A stretch of 64,000 nt of DNA from Pseudomonas mucoides (GCF_015461845.1 NZ_JACOPW010000002.1:496001-560000); one strand, 5' to 3'. Positions 27,606 to 36,891 are shown, numbered from the stretch's first letter. The notes: generated from the letters alone by a model not told the origin. Numbers and translations are program-made.

Positions 27606-28286
27606 ATGACGCTGACGAGTGCCGACTTCGCTGCCATCTGGCTAACCCTCAAACTGGCGTCCCTGACGACCGCGATCCTGTTGGTCATCGGCACTCCAAT
27701 TGCGTTATGGCTGTCACGCACCCATTCCTGGTTGCGCGGCCCGGTCGGGGCGATCGTCGCCCTGCCCCTGGTCCTCCCGCCCACGGTGATTGGCTTTTAT
27801 CTGTTGCTGGCGCTGGGGCCTCACGGTTTTGTCGGTCAGTTCACCCAATCGCTGGGGTTTGGCACCCTGACCTTCAGCTTTGCGGGGTTGGTCGTCGGCT
27901 CGGTGCTGTACTCGATGCCATTCGTGGTTCAACCGCTGCAAAACGCCTTTTCCGCCATTGGCACTCGCCCCTTGGAAGTGGCCGCGACCTTACGCGCCAA
28001 TCCGTGGGACACCTTCTTCAGCGTGATCCTGCCGCTCGCACGGCCGGGTTTTATCACAGCGGCGATTCTCGGCTTCGCCCACACCGTCGGTGAGTTCGGT
28101 GTGGTCTTGATGATCGGCGGCAACATCCCGGACAAGACGCGCGTGGTGTCGGTGCAGATCTACGATCACGTCGAAGCCATGGAATACGCCCAGGCCCATT
28201 GGCTGGCCGGGGCGATGCTGGTGTTCTCCTTTGCGGTGTTGCTGGCGCTCTACTCCAGCCGCAAAACCAAAGCGATCTGGAGCTGA
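27606..28286 (+). CDS. modB: Molybdate ABC transporter permease
   Basis: Inner-membrane permease of 226 residues with five or six membrane segments. The EAA loop that docks ModC is visible ([20 protein letters not shown]). It starts immediately after the modA stop and is followed by modC after three bases, so the three are translationally coupled. Confidence 0.95.
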   Translation: MTLTSADFAAIWLTLKLASLTTAILLVIGTPIALWLSRTHSWLRGPVGAIVALPLVLPPTVIGFYLLLALGPHGFVGQFTQSLGFGTLTFSFAGLVVGSVLYSMPFVVQPLQNAFSAIGTRPLEVAATLRANPWDTFFSVILPLARPGFITAAILGFAHTVGEFGVVLMIGGNIPDKTRVVSVQIYDHVEAMEYAQAHWLAGAMLVFSFAVLLALYSSRKTKAIWS

Positions 28287-28289
28287 TCG

Positions 28290-29369
28290 ATGATCGATAT
28301 GCGTCTGCAACTGAGCTATTCGGGGTTCGCCCTGGACGTGGACCTTCAATTGCCCGGTCGTGGCGTGACCGCGCTTTATGGACACTCAGGCTCGGGAAAG
28401 ACCACCTGCCTGCGCTGCATCGCCGGACTGGAACAAGCCCCACAGGGTTTTATCCAGGTCAACGATGAAGTCTGGCAGGACAGCGAAAAGAAGATTTTCG
28501 TACCGCCGCATAAACGTGCGCTGGGGTATGTCTTCCAGGAAGCCAGTCTGTTCCCGCACCTGTCAGTGCTGGCGAACCTGCAATTCGGCCTCAAGCGCAT
28601 CCCGAAACAGCAGCGCCGGGTCGACATGGGCCATGCCACGGAATTGCTGGGGATCGGGCATCTGCTGGAACGTCACCCGCAGCACCTTTCCGGCGGCGAG
28701 CGGCAGCGGGTCGGCATTGCGCGCGCGCTGCTCACCAGCCCGAAACTGCTGCTGATGGACGAGCCGCTGGCGGCGCTGGACAGTCAACGCAAAAACGAAA
28801 TCCTGCCTTACCTGCAACGCCTGCACGATGAGCTGGACATCCCGGTGCTGTATGTCAGTCACTCGCAGGATGAGGTCGCGCGTTTGGCCGATCACATTGT
28901 CTTGCTGAGCGAAGGCAAGGCGCTGGCCAGCGGCCCCATCGGCGAAACCCTCGCTCGTCTCGACCTGCCACTGGCGCTGGGCGACGATGCGGGCGTGGTG
29001 ATCGAGGGGCATGTCAGCGCGTATGACGCCCACTATCAGTTGCTGACCTTGCAGTTGCCCGGGACCGAACTGGGCATTCGCGTCGCCCATGCGCCCATGC
29101 CCTTGGGTCAGACACTGCGTTGCAAGGTTCAGGCGCGCGATGTCAGCCTGAGCCTGCGAAGCGTCGAGCAAAGCAGCATCCTCAATCGCCTGCCAGTGAC
29201 CGTGATCGGTGAAATCAGCGCCGACAACGCTGCCCATGTGCTGATACGCCTGAATGCCGCCGGCACGCCATTACTGTCTCGTATCACCCGCTACTCCCGG
29301 GATCAGTTGGGCGTGCATCCTGGCCAGCAACTCTGGGCACAAATCAAAGCGGTGGCAGTGCTGGCCTAA
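28290..29369 (+). CDS. modC: Molybdate ABC transporter ATP-binding protein
   Basis: ATPase of molybdate import, 359 residues. The Walker A motif is GHSGSGKTT, the signature [15 protein letters not shown] and Walker [12 protein letters not shown]. From ~290 a C-terminal MOP/TOBE domain binds molybdate ([14 protein letters not shown]). Last gene of modABC. Confidence 0.96.
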   Translation: MIDMRLQLSYSGFALDVDLQLPGRGVTALYGHSGSGKTTCLRCIAGLEQAPQGFIQVNDEVWQDSEKKIFVPPHKRALGYVFQEASLFPHLSVLANLQFGLKRIPKQQRRVDMGHATELLGIGHLLERHPQHLSGGERQRVGIARALLTSPKLLLMDEPLAALDSQRKNEILPYLQRLHDELDIPVLYVSHSQDEVARLADHIVLLSEGKALASGPIGETLARLDLPLALGDDAGVVIEGHVSAYDAHYQLLTLQLPGTELGIRVAHAPMPLGQTLRCKVQARDVSLSLRSVEQSSILNRLPVTVIGEISADNAAHVLIRLNAAGTPLLSRITRYSRDQLGVHPGQQLWAQIKAVAVLA

Positions 29370-29446
29370 GTCTTTTGGCACCAACGACAAATGAGCGCGG
29401 TCAATGGCTGTACTGACCCCTGATTTGTTGTCGAGGTTGACTCGCC

Positions 29447-30487
29447 ATGTCCGATACCGCGCTGCCAGATGTTCTGCCACCCGACCTGCACTATGTCGAT
29501 GACACGCAGCCCGGAATCAGCCGAAAGCTGCTGCGTGGAAAGTTTGTTTACTTCGATCCGGCGGGCCAGCGCATTACCGATACGGACGAAATCAAACGCC
29601 TCAACGCGCTCGCCGTACCGCCGGCCTATATGGATGTGTGGATTTGCGCCGACCCGCGCGGCCATCTGCAAGCCACCGGCCGCGACGCTCGTGGTCGCAA
29701 GCAATACCGCTACCACGCACGCTGGTGCGAAGTGCGCGATGCCGACAAATACTCGCGCCTGCGCGACTTCGGCCTGGCACTGCCGAAACTGCGCAAACAG
29801 CTTGAAACGCTACTGGCCGCGCCAGGCTTCAGCCGAGACAAGGTCATGGCCACCGTCATCACCTTGCTCGATGCAACGCTGATCCGGGTCGGCAACACCC
29901 AGTACGCCCGGGACAATCGTTCCTACGGCCTGACGACGTTGCGCAGCCGTCACGTTGAAGTCAACGGCAGCGCTATCCGCTTTCAGTTCCGCGGCAAGAG
30001 TGGCGTCGAGCACCAGATCACCGTGAGAGACCGACGCCTGGCCCGGATCATCAAGCGTTGCCAGGAAATCCCCGGACAAAACCTGTTTCAGTATCTGGAT
30101 GAGAACGGCGAGCGACACACCGTCAGTTCCGCCGACGTCAACGCGTACCTGCAAACCCTCACCGGCGCGGATTTCACGGCCAAGGATTACCGCACGTGGG
30201 CAGGCAGTGTCCTGGCATTGTCGGTGTTGCGCGAATTGCAGTGGGAGCCGGAGTCCGACGCCAAACGCCAGGTGGTAGAGATGGTCAAGGGCGTCGCCAG
30301 GCAGTTAGGCAACACGCCCGCGGTGTGCCGCAAATGCTACATCCACCCAGCGGTGCTCGACGCTTTTATGCTCGGCGCTCTGGCAGAGTTGCCTCGGCCA
30401 AGGATGCGTAAAGGGCTCAGGCCAGAGGAAGTCGGGCTGGCCATGTTCCTTGAGCGCATGATCGCCAGCGCTGAAGCGACGAACTGA
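29447..30487 (+). CDS. DNA topoisomerase IB (poxvirus type)
   Basis: Relaxes supercoils through a 3'-phosphotyrosine; 346 residues. The N-terminal domain (YVDDTQPGISRKLLRGKFVY) is followed by the catalytic domain: RVGNTQYARDNRSYGLTTL, FRGKSGVEHQITV and the nucleophile Tyr298 in CRKCYIHPAVLDAF. Bacterial type IB enzymes of this kind are widespread in pseudomonads. It is monocistronic; ~75 bases separate it from modC. Confidence 0.93.
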   Translation: MSDTALPDVLPPDLHYVDDTQPGISRKLLRGKFVYFDPAGQRITDTDEIKRLNALAVPPAYMDVWICADPRGHLQATGRDARGRKQYRYHARWCEVRDADKYSRLRDFGLALPKLRKQLETLLAAPGFSRDKVMATVITLLDATLIRVGNTQYARDNRSYGLTTLRSRHVEVNGSAIRFQFRGKSGVEHQITVRDRRLARIIKRCQEIPGQNLFQYLDENGERHTVSSADVNAYLQTLTGADFTAKDYRTWAGSVLALSVLRELQWEPESDAKRQVVEMVKGVARQLGNTPAVCRKCYIHPAVLDAFMLGALAELPRPRMRKGLRPEEVGLAMFLERMIASAEATN

Positions 30488-30559
30488 CCTGTCTATTTTT
30501 TGCACGACCAGAAAGAACTTCTATAGTTGATCTGAACCAGAATCAGCTGCGGTGACGCC

Positions 30560-30781
30560 ATGGAAGACATTTTCGTTGTGAAGCGTTGCAACAAGATCAT
30601 CATTCATGGTCGCCGAGCCGGTGAATCCGGTCACCCGCCACCCGACGCCGCCGTCTGGTACCGCATCGCCGACACTCGCACTCATGGTTTCATCGGTGAC
30701 GGCTTTGACGCTGAAGCCGATGCCAGACGGGAATGCCAACGGCTGAATGCCACATCGCAAGTGATGGCCCGGCAAGGATGA
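30560..30781 (+). CDS. Small conserved hypothetical protein
   Basis: Soluble 73-residue protein of unknown function (FVVKRCNKIIIHGRRAG, then HGFIGDGFDAEADARRECQR). GGTGACGCC precedes the ATG, the same leader as before the small membrane gene at 33560. A possible promoter (TTGCAC, then TATAGT) lies ~45 bases upstream. Single-gene unit. Confidence 0.6.
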   Translation: MEDIFVVKRCNKIIIHGRRAGESGHPPPDAAVWYRIADTRTHGFIGDGFDAEADARRECQRLNATSQVMARQG

Positions 30782-30847
30782 TGAACAGGTACCTGTCTAT
30801 TCCGGGTCTATACTGAAAAACAGCTGAAGGATCGGCGACCCCAACGG

Positions 30848-30880
30848 CTGAAAGCTCGCACCTGGCGGGCTTTTTGCTGC
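30848..30880 (+). terminator. Intrinsic terminator or attenuator before the next small gene
   Basis: GCTCGC/GCGGGC hairpin (one G-T pair) followed by TTTTTGC, in the 130-base gap before 30915. It can end the preceding transcript or attenuate the next. Confidence 0.6.
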
Positions 30881-30914
30881 CATTTGCCAGGTTTCTTCAA
30901 CGGAGGTGTTTTCC

Positions 30915-31145
30915 ATGTCCGAAAAAGAGTCCATCACCACCCTCCTCACCCTGCTTGACTCCCGGCAGGCTCGGCTTGCCGCCGCGTGCAAGGAAATTGC
31001 CGATTGGGTCGATCATCAAGGGGGGCACCCAACAGCCCTCAGAATTCGTGATCGGCTAAACGACATCGAAAAAGACACTCCCCTGATTCGAAACACGCTG
31101 TCGTCGCTAAAACCTGTCGATCCGCCCCTGCCACGGTTCAGATGA
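30915..31145 (+). CDS. Small helical protein, paralogue of the gene at 38754
   Basis: Protein of 76 residues, predicted helical, of unknown function (ITTLLTLLDSRQARLAAACK, then DWVDHQGGHPTALRIRDRLN). The layout of a heptad-rich first half, a short glycine link and a second helix ending in hydrophobics is shared with the protein at 38754. GGAGG stands nine bases before the ATG. Confidence 0.6.
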   Translation: MSEKESITTLLTLLDSRQARLAAACKEIADWVDHQGGHPTALRIRDRLNDIEKDTPLIRNTLSSLKPVDPPLPRFR

Positions 31146-31251
31146 GTCGGGCACGCGACGCGAGAACAGAGCCTGTTTCAGGACGCATGAACGGCGACCT
31201 TATCGTCACCGCGATTGTGCCTGTCTGAGTGTCTGCCGCTACACCCGCAAA

Positions 31252-31277
31252 CCCGGCCTGGCGCTGGGCTTTTTTTT
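31252..31277 (+). terminator. Intrinsic terminator
   Basis: CCCGGC/GCTGGG stem followed by an eight-T run, 107 bases after the gene at 30915. Confidence 0.75.
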
Positions 31278-31347
31278 GCGACATTTCTTTCACGCCGCAT
31301 TTACAACACGCGCCCTACAGTGAGTCACTCCTTTGAAGAATCACCTT

Positions 31348-31376
31348 GGTCTGCCCGCATGCAGACCTTTTTTTTG
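31348..31376 (+). terminator. Strong intrinsic terminator with no gene of its own
   Basis: GGTCTGC/GCAGACC perfect stem, CCGCAT loop, then eight Ts, only 70 bases after the previous terminator. The 70-base gap holds no ORF, so a short untranslated RNA may end here. Confidence 0.8.
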
Positions 31377-31448
31377 CCTGTCAGGCAGCCATCGAACGCT
31401 GGCGTTTGCGCGGGGTCAAACAATCACACGTCACGAAGGAGACGTTCC

Positions 31449-31733
31449 ATGGTCACCCACTACAAAGTCAGCGGGCATCTGGCCTGCGGTCACAACGGCA
31501 GCAACCTCACGTCCACCCAGGAACTGAACCGCGTGAAATGCAGAAGCTGCCGAAACACCGACGCGTACAAGGAAGCGCGCAAGGCCCAACGCAATGCAAC
31601 ACGCCGTGCCGCACGCAAGGCCAAAGCCACTCACACCGCCAATGACTGGCGCGCAGCCTGGACTGAACGGCTAACCGCCATGGCCGGGTTGCAAAGACTG
31701 CCTCGTGGTTTCAGCGGCCAGCCTTTTGTATAA
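31449..31733 (+). CDS. Small basic protein with zinc-ribbon-like cysteines
   Basis: Protein of 94 residues. The N-terminal part carries Cys and His spaced like a small zinc site (HLACGHNG, then KCRSCRNTD). The middle is strongly basic and Ala-rich (RKAQRNATRRAARKAKATH). GGAG lies eight bases before the ATG at 31449. The longer ORF in this frame runs back through a terminator and is rejected. Possibly nucleic-acid binding; not a family I can name. Confidence 0.6.
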   Translation: MVTHYKVSGHLACGHNGSNLTSTQELNRVKCRSCRNTDAYKEARKAQRNATRRAARKAKATHTANDWRAAWTERLTAMAGLQRLPRGFSGQPFV

Positions 31734-31738
31734 CAGGC

Positions 31739-32461
31739 TCATTCGACAGCAGGGTCGACTTCGTTCGACCCACTGCTGATCAACGCGCTAGAGGGCGCCA
31801 TCACTTCCGCGAGCGACATACGCTTGAATGCTTCGAACAGTCGCCGCCCCTCTTCAGGCGCGCAGGTGATGGCCAAACGCATGGTCGCCTCGCCCAGTTG
31901 CCAGATCAAAAAAGCCGTATCGCAAACTTGCTGGGTATCACTGCCTGGAAACACACGAAGCATCGCATCCGCCAGCAACCTGCCCGCCACTCGACTCTCT
32001 TCCAGTTCCAGCGCCAGCAGTTGCTTGTCGGCTTGCATCCCCGACCAGATATCACGCATTACAGGCTCCGCCTGAGCGATGTTGTAATACTGCTCAAGCA
32101 AGTCCGAATAGGCCTCACGCAGCCCTTGCGCATCCTGGACCGCTACCAATGCCGTTTCTATGCAACGGCGACTCTCTGCGTTAAAGCGTTCGGCCAGCGT
32201 GCGGATCACCGAGCTCTTGTCCGGAAAATACTGATAAAGCGAACCAATCGAAATCTCCGAGCGTTCGGCAATTTCACTCATCTTTAATGAGTCGCTGCCC
32301 TTGGTTGCGATCAGTTTTGTTGCCACCGCCAGAATGCGCTCCTGCCGCTCGCGACTGCGTTGTTGCGTGGGGTTGCGTCGGCTCGGCTCTGAAACCGTCT
32401 GTTCGCGCTCGGTGGTGGTTTTCTTCGGCACTGGTGGGAATCCCGGTCGATAACGTGACAT
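31739..32461 (-). CDS. TetR/AcrR-family transcriptional regulator
   Basis: Repressor-type regulator of 240 residues. The TetR helix-turn-helix lies at ~35-80 (ILAVATKLIATKGSDSLKMS, then SIGSLYQYFPDKSSVIRTLA). The remainder is the variable ligand-binding region. It is divergent from the NmrA-like gene, with dyad elements in between, so it probably controls that gene and itself. Confidence 0.9.
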   Translation of the reverse strand: MSRYRPGFPPVPKKTTTEREQTVSEPSRRNPTQQRSRERQERILAVATKLIATKGSDSLKMSEIAERSEISIGSLYQYFPDKSSVIRTLAERFNAESRRCIETALVAVQDAQGLREAYSDLLEQYYNIAQAEPVMRDIWSGMQADKQLLALELEESRVAGRLLADAMLRVFPGSDTQQVCDTAFLIWQLGEATMRLAITCAPEEGRRLFEAFKRMSLAEVMAPSSALISSGSNEVDPAVE

Positions 32462-32545
32462 GCACTCACCTTAGCACCGCCTATCAACCCACCCAAGGGG
32501 GGGATGGCCGTACGTCGGTTCCGCTCTTTCGTTTATTGACGGCAG

Positions 32546-32586
32546 AACGTGAGCGTTTATCATCTTTTAACGTGAGTGTTACTCAC
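32546..32586. promoter_or_regulatory. Probable TetR-type operator
   Basis: Perfect dyad GTGAGT-GTT-ACTCAC at 32572-32586, with a half-site copy AACGTGAGCG ending at ~32556 about 25 bases upstream. It sits 24 bases before the NmrA-like start, in the gap shared with the divergent TetR gene. Confidence 0.6.
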
Positions 32587-32610
32587 ATTAACCCGATGGA
32601 GATGAACGCG

Positions 32611-33447
32611 ATGAAGACCTCTCAAGACCGCATCCTCATTCTCGGTGCGACCGGTAAAACAGGGAGCAGGATTACTCAACGGCTACAACATGCGGGATTG
32701 CCCGTGCGGCTGGGCTCTCGTGGCGCCAATCCACCTTTCGACTGGGAAGATCGCGGCACTTGGGAGGCCACGCTTGATGGCATCGACGCCGTATACATTT
32801 CCTATCAACCAGACCTCGCCGTTCCGGGTGCCGTCGAAACGATTCAGGCGTTTACCGACCTGGCGGTCAAAAGCGGCGTCCGCAAACTGGTGCTGCTGTC
32901 CGGACGCGGAGAGGCCGAAGCGGAACAAGCCGAACGCGTCATACAAAACAGCGGCGTCGACTGGACGATCCTTCGCTGCAGCTGGTTCTTCCAGAACTTC
33001 AGTGAGGCACATTTTCTGGAGCCGATTGTTCAAGGAGAAGTAGCCCTTCCCGTTGGCAACATCGCCGAGCCCTTTGTCGACGTGGAAGACATCGCCGAGA
33101 TTGCCGTCCTGGCGCTGACGCAACCCGGCCACTCAGATCAGCTTTATGAACTCACAGGGCCACGGGCGCTGACGTTTGCCGAGGCGGTCGATGAGATTGC
33201 TCGAGGGACCGGCCGCGATATCAGCTTCGTCGCCGTACCGCCGGATGCCTATAGAGAGGCGCTGGAACAGGCGCACCTTCCAGCCGAGTTGACCAACCTG
33301 GTGCTGTACCTCTTCACAACGGTGCTCGACGGGCGCAACACGCCCCTTGCCGATGGCGTCCAGCGTGCACTGGGCCGTCCCGCGCGGGACTTTAGCGATT
33401 ATGTGCGGCGCACTGCGGATACGGGGGTTTGGGCGAGTGAAGGCTGA
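32611..33447 (+). CDS. NmrA-like NAD(P)-binding protein
   Basis: Atypical short-chain dehydrogenase/NmrA-like protein of 278 residues. The nucleotide-binding motif is ILILGATGKTGSRITQRL. RKLVLLSGRGEAEAEQAER and the WTILRCSWFFQNF segment match the azoreductase/NmrA subgroup. I choose the ATG at 32611, nine bases after GGAG; ATGs at 32596 and 32602 are possible. Probably controlled by the divergent TetR protein. Redox sensing or quinone/azo reduction are family roles. Confidence 0.82.
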   Translation: MKTSQDRILILGATGKTGSRITQRLQHAGLPVRLGSRGANPPFDWEDRGTWEATLDGIDAVYISYQPDLAVPGAVETIQAFTDLAVKSGVRKLVLLSGRGEAEAEQAERVIQNSGVDWTILRCSWFFQNFSEAHFLEPIVQGEVALPVGNIAEPFVDVEDIAEIAVLALTQPGHSDQLYELTGPRALTFAEAVDEIARGTGRDISFVAVPPDAYREALEQAHLPAELTNLVLYLFTTVLDGRNTPLADGVQRALGRPARDFSDYVRRTADTGVWASEG

Positions 33448-33559
33448 ACAAATAAATACGGCAAACATCCCGAATGAGATCAATACTCATCCTGTCATGT
33501 TGTGGACACTATGATGGGACGCCGATTCGGCTTGGCTCAGTAACGTTCGAGGTGACGCC

Positions 33560-33706
33560 ATGTTTTTGAAAGTGATTTTCATCTACTGGCCGCTGCTGGC
33601 GATCATCATCGCCGCAGCGCTGAGCCGACTTGTCCATAACGCCAAGGTTGCTGATCGGGCGCTAGAAGCGCAGCAGTTTTCAAACGTGATTGCGGAGCAA
33701 TTCTGA
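33560..33706 (+). CDS. 48-residue membrane protein
   Basis: Small protein with one N-terminal membrane segment (VIFIYWPLLAIIIAAALSRL) and a charged tail (AKVADRALEAQQFSNVIAEQ). GAGGTGACGCC precedes the ATG at 33560. It runs toward the truncated tRNA end at 33772, so on the host side it would have been convergent with that tRNA. Function is unknown. Confidence 0.6.
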   Translation: MFLKVIFIYWPLLAIIIAAALSRLVHNAKVADRALEAQQFSNVIAEQF

Positions 33707-33727
33707 AATCAAGAGCCGGAAACAAAC

Positions 33728-33789
33728 AAGGGCTTGCATCAGCTTTCGCCCGCAAACCCTTGATTTTAGATGGTGCCCGAAGCCGGAAC
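33728..33789 (-). other. attachment-site remnant: 3' end of a tRNA (most like tRNA-Leu) plus its terminator
   Basis: Positions 33772-33789, read on the minus strand, give CCGGCTTCGGGCACCA preceded by TT. That is the last two T-loop bases, the 3' strand of a T stem, a 7-base acceptor 3' strand (TTCGGGC), discriminator A and CCA. The rest of the tRNA is absent: the match stops at 33789. Directly past CCA comes a hairpin (CAAGGG/CCCTTG extended by TTGC/GCAA) and a T-rich tail, 33728-33763, which fits the tRNA's own terminator. This is the signature left on the host side when an element integrates into a tRNA 3' end. Confidence 0.7.
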
Positions 33790-33914
33790 CTAATTTATTC
33801 TTAAAATCGCCGCATTCATTGGAGTCAACCGACAACCTTAGAATCAAATGTACTTACTAATGTACTATTTTGTGAACGCTGGGGGGTTGAGGTCGTTACG
33901 CCAGAGTGAGTACG

Positions 33915-33958
33915 CAAGGGCAGCAATCGGCCAGAAGCTGCCTTTCGCCAGTGGCAGC
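33915..33958. repeat. Copy of dispersed degenerate repeat
   Basis: GGGCAGCAATCGGCCAGAAG followed by CTGCCTTTCGCCAGTGGCAGC; shares the CAATCGGCC(A)AAAG core with copies near 35972, 37350, 37730 and 39130. Confidence 0.45.
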
Positions 33959-34062
33959 TATGTATCGCGACCTGAAATTGTTGTCACTGAAAAATGGTCG
34001 CGACAGCTAGATGAGTTCACTAAGACGGGGATTGAAGCAGGTAGCAGCATTAGATGATGCGC

Positions 34063-34263
34063 CTATTCCCTTGGCCTGAATTGCCTGAGCTGATACTCGA
34101 GGGAGTCATAAAGTTGAAGAATTTCGTCGCCTGTGACATCCAGTCCGCACTCGAAACACTTCAATCTGAGTAAGTCTTTAAACGAGGCGAATCGATGCAG
34201 GGCAGGCTGAAGATCAGCGCCGCAATTTGGACACGTCACCGTACAGGTGTCTACTTCTAGCAT
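34063..34263 (-). CDS. Small zinc-ribbon-like protein
   Basis: Protein of 66 residues with two CxxC pairs (VTCPNCGADLQ and LKCFECGLDVTG) spaced like a zinc ribbon, and an acidic C-terminal helix. I use the ATG at 34263 (MLEVDTCTV); the longer ORF in this frame is not protein-like upstream of it. The ribosome site is weak. Function is unknown. Confidence 0.45.
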   Translation of the reverse strand: MLEVDTCTVTCPNCGADLQPALHRFASFKDLLRLKCFECGLDVTGDEILQLYDSLEYQLRQFRPRE

Positions 34264-34727
34264 CACAGCCACCGCTCTCTGGCTCGTTTCAGATATTAAA
34301 CAATATCGGGAACCTCTAACTTTGAGAAAAATCAACAAGCTGTCGCATCCGGTCACGGAGGGCGGCGCCTGATTGGCCCCTATTTTTGCTCGTGAAGGTA
34401 ACACCGTCACCACCCAGCCGAGATCAATCCTGACTGCGGCTCCTGGCCACTTTCTGACCCTCGCGGCGGGCAGAAAACGGCCAGGAACAGTCATTGGTAA
34501 TCAATCTGTTTATTGGACGTTTGGAGTAGTTACTTCGTCGCCTGCAGAAGTATCGATGTCATTGCTGCCTGTAGCTCCCACGCCATTTTTATTGTCACCT
34601 AAGCCTACCTAATCCGGCCGTTCAGCAGGCCAAGTCATCCGTCCGTCGCCTCCTTTTACGGAAAGTTGATGTGGTGGCCATATGCCGCTAAAAAGATAAA
34701 ATCACGATCAAAAAAATAGGTGATGAA
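34264..34727. other. Gene-poor stretch
   Basis: No supported gene. It contains a quasi-palindrome at 34442-34485 (CCTGGCC...CAGAAAACGGCCAGG), a copy of the dispersed repeat, and AT-rich sequence before the next small ORF. Confidence 0.5.
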
Positions 34728-34943
34728 ATGGGATCGAGATTTGTTGTTGTTCCAGCGATACCTACTGAGACGCGATCGGTACGAAAAGGTACCCGCTTCT
34801 ACTCCAGCATGGCGCCTTGTGGATTCAACCTCTACGACAACAAGGAAAAGTGTCGCCTCCCCCAGTCATTTCCAACGAGAGCAGAAGCGGAAGCTGCGTG
34901 TGAGGGGAAAAACTCAGAACAGCTATTCAGTTCAGTGTATTGA
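34728..34943 (+). CDS. Small hypothetical protein
   Basis: ORF of 71 residues with protein-like composition (SRFVVVPAIPTETRSVRK, then SFPTRAEAEAACEGK) and two cysteines. AGGTGATGAA precedes the ATG. Not a recognised family; it lies in the gene-poor left arm of the element. The 260 bases to 35206 hold nothing I can name. Confidence 0.45.
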   Translation: MGSRFVVVPAIPTETRSVRKGTRFYSSMAPCGFNLYDNKEKCRLPQSFPTRAEAEAACEGKNSEQLFSSVY

Positions 34944-35206
34944 TCGCGGTCACCGTGAAACCTTTACAGGTAAGCCTCTCTGAAGGGCCGCAGCAGCGAA
35001 ACGACCCTTTCGTAACTTTGGGAGACGTGTTAATTCAAGTTTACATTTCCGCTACAGGAAGATTGCCGTCTGACATCTCGGGTTCTTTCTGTAGCGTCAC
35101 CTTTCAAGAGGGGGAACAAGAACCCTCGCTTGAGCAAAAACTCTGGAACTTCAGCGCGATAAATCAATCGATCTAAGATGAGAGCAAGCATCTGAGATGG
35201 CGACTT

Positions 35207-35416
35207 ATGACGACGAGCGAGGATCTGATTGACTGGAGTGGCCGCTGGCATATCGCTAACGGCATCGTGTCTTGTCGAACCTGCCAAGCACAGCAGAAAG
35301 AGATTGATCGTGGTTCCGCGTTTGTACACTCCTCAAGCTGTGGTTATGCAGGACAACGTTGCACCCCTTGGGATGACTTGGACTCCATACGTAAAAAAGC
35401 CGATGGCACCACTTAG
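35207..35416 (+). CDS. Small cysteine-containing hypothetical protein
   Basis: ORF of 69 residues (WSGRWHIANGIVSCRTCQAQ, then FVHSSSCGYAG) with CxxC and further cysteines that could bind a metal. A second overlapping frame (35229-35444) is also open; this one has the better amino-acid composition. The ribosome site is weak. Confidence 0.4.
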   Translation: MTTSEDLIDWSGRWHIANGIVSCRTCQAQQKEIDRGSAFVHSSSCGYAGQRCTPWDDLDSIRKKADGTT

Positions 35417-35510
35417 GCTCACGTCAGTAAGCCACGCTTTCTGAGTGACGCGTAATGACTACCGTGGGTCGAGGGGGACCAACTGACATCCTCAAGTGCT
35501 ATAAGCTCCT

Positions 35511-35756
35511 TCAGTCTGCTGTTGATCCATAACTACCAGCGGCTCGCCCATCCAAAATAGGCATCGGATCAATTTTTGGTACACAAAGAAAAGCAGCCCA
35601 CGCCTCATACGCCAGCCTCTGGCGATTGGTCGCGTCAATCCAAGGAGCCCCCTCTATTTGCCGCGCCGATACGAGCATCATCAGACTGGTGGTGGCTGAA
35701 TCTAATTCAAGTAACAGCTTGTGGGATTGAAAGCGATAATCGTCTGTGTTGCTCAT
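35511..35756 (-). CDS. Small hypothetical protein
   Basis: ORF of 81 residues, predicted helical in the first two thirds (FQSHKLLLELDSATTSLMML, then RQRLAYEAWAAFLC). GGAG lies nine bases before the ATG, better than for its neighbours. Family not recognised. Confidence 0.5.
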   Translation of the reverse strand: MSNTDDYRFQSHKLLLELDSATTSLMMLVSARQIEGAPWIDATNRQRLAYEAWAAFLCVPKIDPMPILDGRAAGSYGSTAD

Positions 35757-36456
35757 AGTAGCGGGCTCCTATCAAGGCTTAACTCGGAATTACAAGTCGC
35801 TGTCCCTATCGATCAAGTGTCTCACCAATTTCATAGTGGCGTTAACTCGCAAGACAACCGGTTTCGTCGTATGTACACGATCATATAAATAACGCCCCCA
35901 ATCTCACATTCAGGCGTCACTGCCCAAAAAACTGAGAGGCCATTTGGCGTCGATCTGCCCTGGGCGCCAGACTGCAATCGGCCAAAAGCAGTTGTTCGGC
36001 CCTGCAGGTAAATCCAGCGTTTTCTGCCAGTCGCCATCATCAGCTCAATCCTGGCCAATCGACTAGTCACCTAATCACGGCCACCAATCAACCTAATAGT
36101 CCATCCATCTTACCCGTCCCTATAGCCAGTCCTGAAAAGCAGGCGTTTGGTAGCGCTCCAGGTCTGAACGTCCCTCCTGCATCCGCGATCTACACTGAGA
36201 GGACCACTGACAGGAACCGTTAGCATTCGTCAGCGTGAAATAGCAGGCCTTCGCCCTACAGCTCCAACGTACCCCGCCCCAAGACTGGGCACACACCACC
36301 CATCCGCGCCACGGGGACCCGCGCCAAATCGAAGGTTATGCCGCGTTACTTGCAACACCGACCGGTACCGGAAAAGTTTTGCCCCTAACCGCAAAACCTT
36401 TTCCGCCGAGCCTGAACCGAACAATGGTTTACATAAACAGGAAAGGGAACCACGTT
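35757..36456. other. Gene-poor stretch
   Basis: No supported gene in 700 bases. A minus ORF at 35831-36070 runs through a copy of the dispersed repeat (35971-36000, CTGCAATCGGCCAAAAGCAG) and looks spurious. Nothing else is recognised. Confidence 0.45.
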
Positions 36457-36699
36457 ATGCTGACGATTGATCCGAAGGCGTTGGCCGCGTTAGCTATCCA
36501 GCTGGCCAAAGTCGACGCCGCTCAGCAAGCTGTGTTGGATGCTATGGACGCACTAGAGACTGCCGCGAGCACGGCTAACGAATCGACACGGATGGCCTGC
36601 GTCCAGGCATTGAGGGCGGGCAATACCGAGTACGACGGTGCGCTGATTGATTTGGTTGAGCAGGTGCGAGTGACGCTCTACGGGGAAGACGAAGAGTAG
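36457..36699 (+). CDS. Small acidic helical protein
   Basis: Protein of 80 residues from the ATG at 36457, Ala-rich and almost wholly helical (ALAALAIQLAKVDAAQQAVL, then GALIDLVEQVRVTLYGEDEE). GGGAA lies upstream. The composition is like small phage- or plasmid-borne accessory proteins; no family is recognised. Confidence 0.5.
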   Translation: MLTIDPKALAALAIQLAKVDAAQQAVLDAMDALETAASTANESTRMACVQALRAGNTEYDGALIDLVEQVRVTLYGEDEE

Positions 36700-36891
36700 G
36701 CCGCAGCGGTACGAGCTGAAGCCCCCCGCGCAGCTGGCGTAGCCCCTGCTAATCTGAATGACTCGATCCCCAGGAGGGTACGACCATGCAGATGCAAGAA
36801 GCGAAGCAGGTGAAAGAGGTGTACATCCCGCAACCGGCCAAAAGCTGACATTGGGAACCGGCCACAAGGCCGAGGAGCTAGACGGAGGGGG

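Noticed and set aside
33848..34057. 69-codon plus ORF next to the tRNA remnant
   Set aside because: No ribosome site, and it reads through a copy of the dispersed repeat.
35831..36070. 79-codon minus ORF
   Set aside because: It translates across another copy of the repeat; no start signal or domain.
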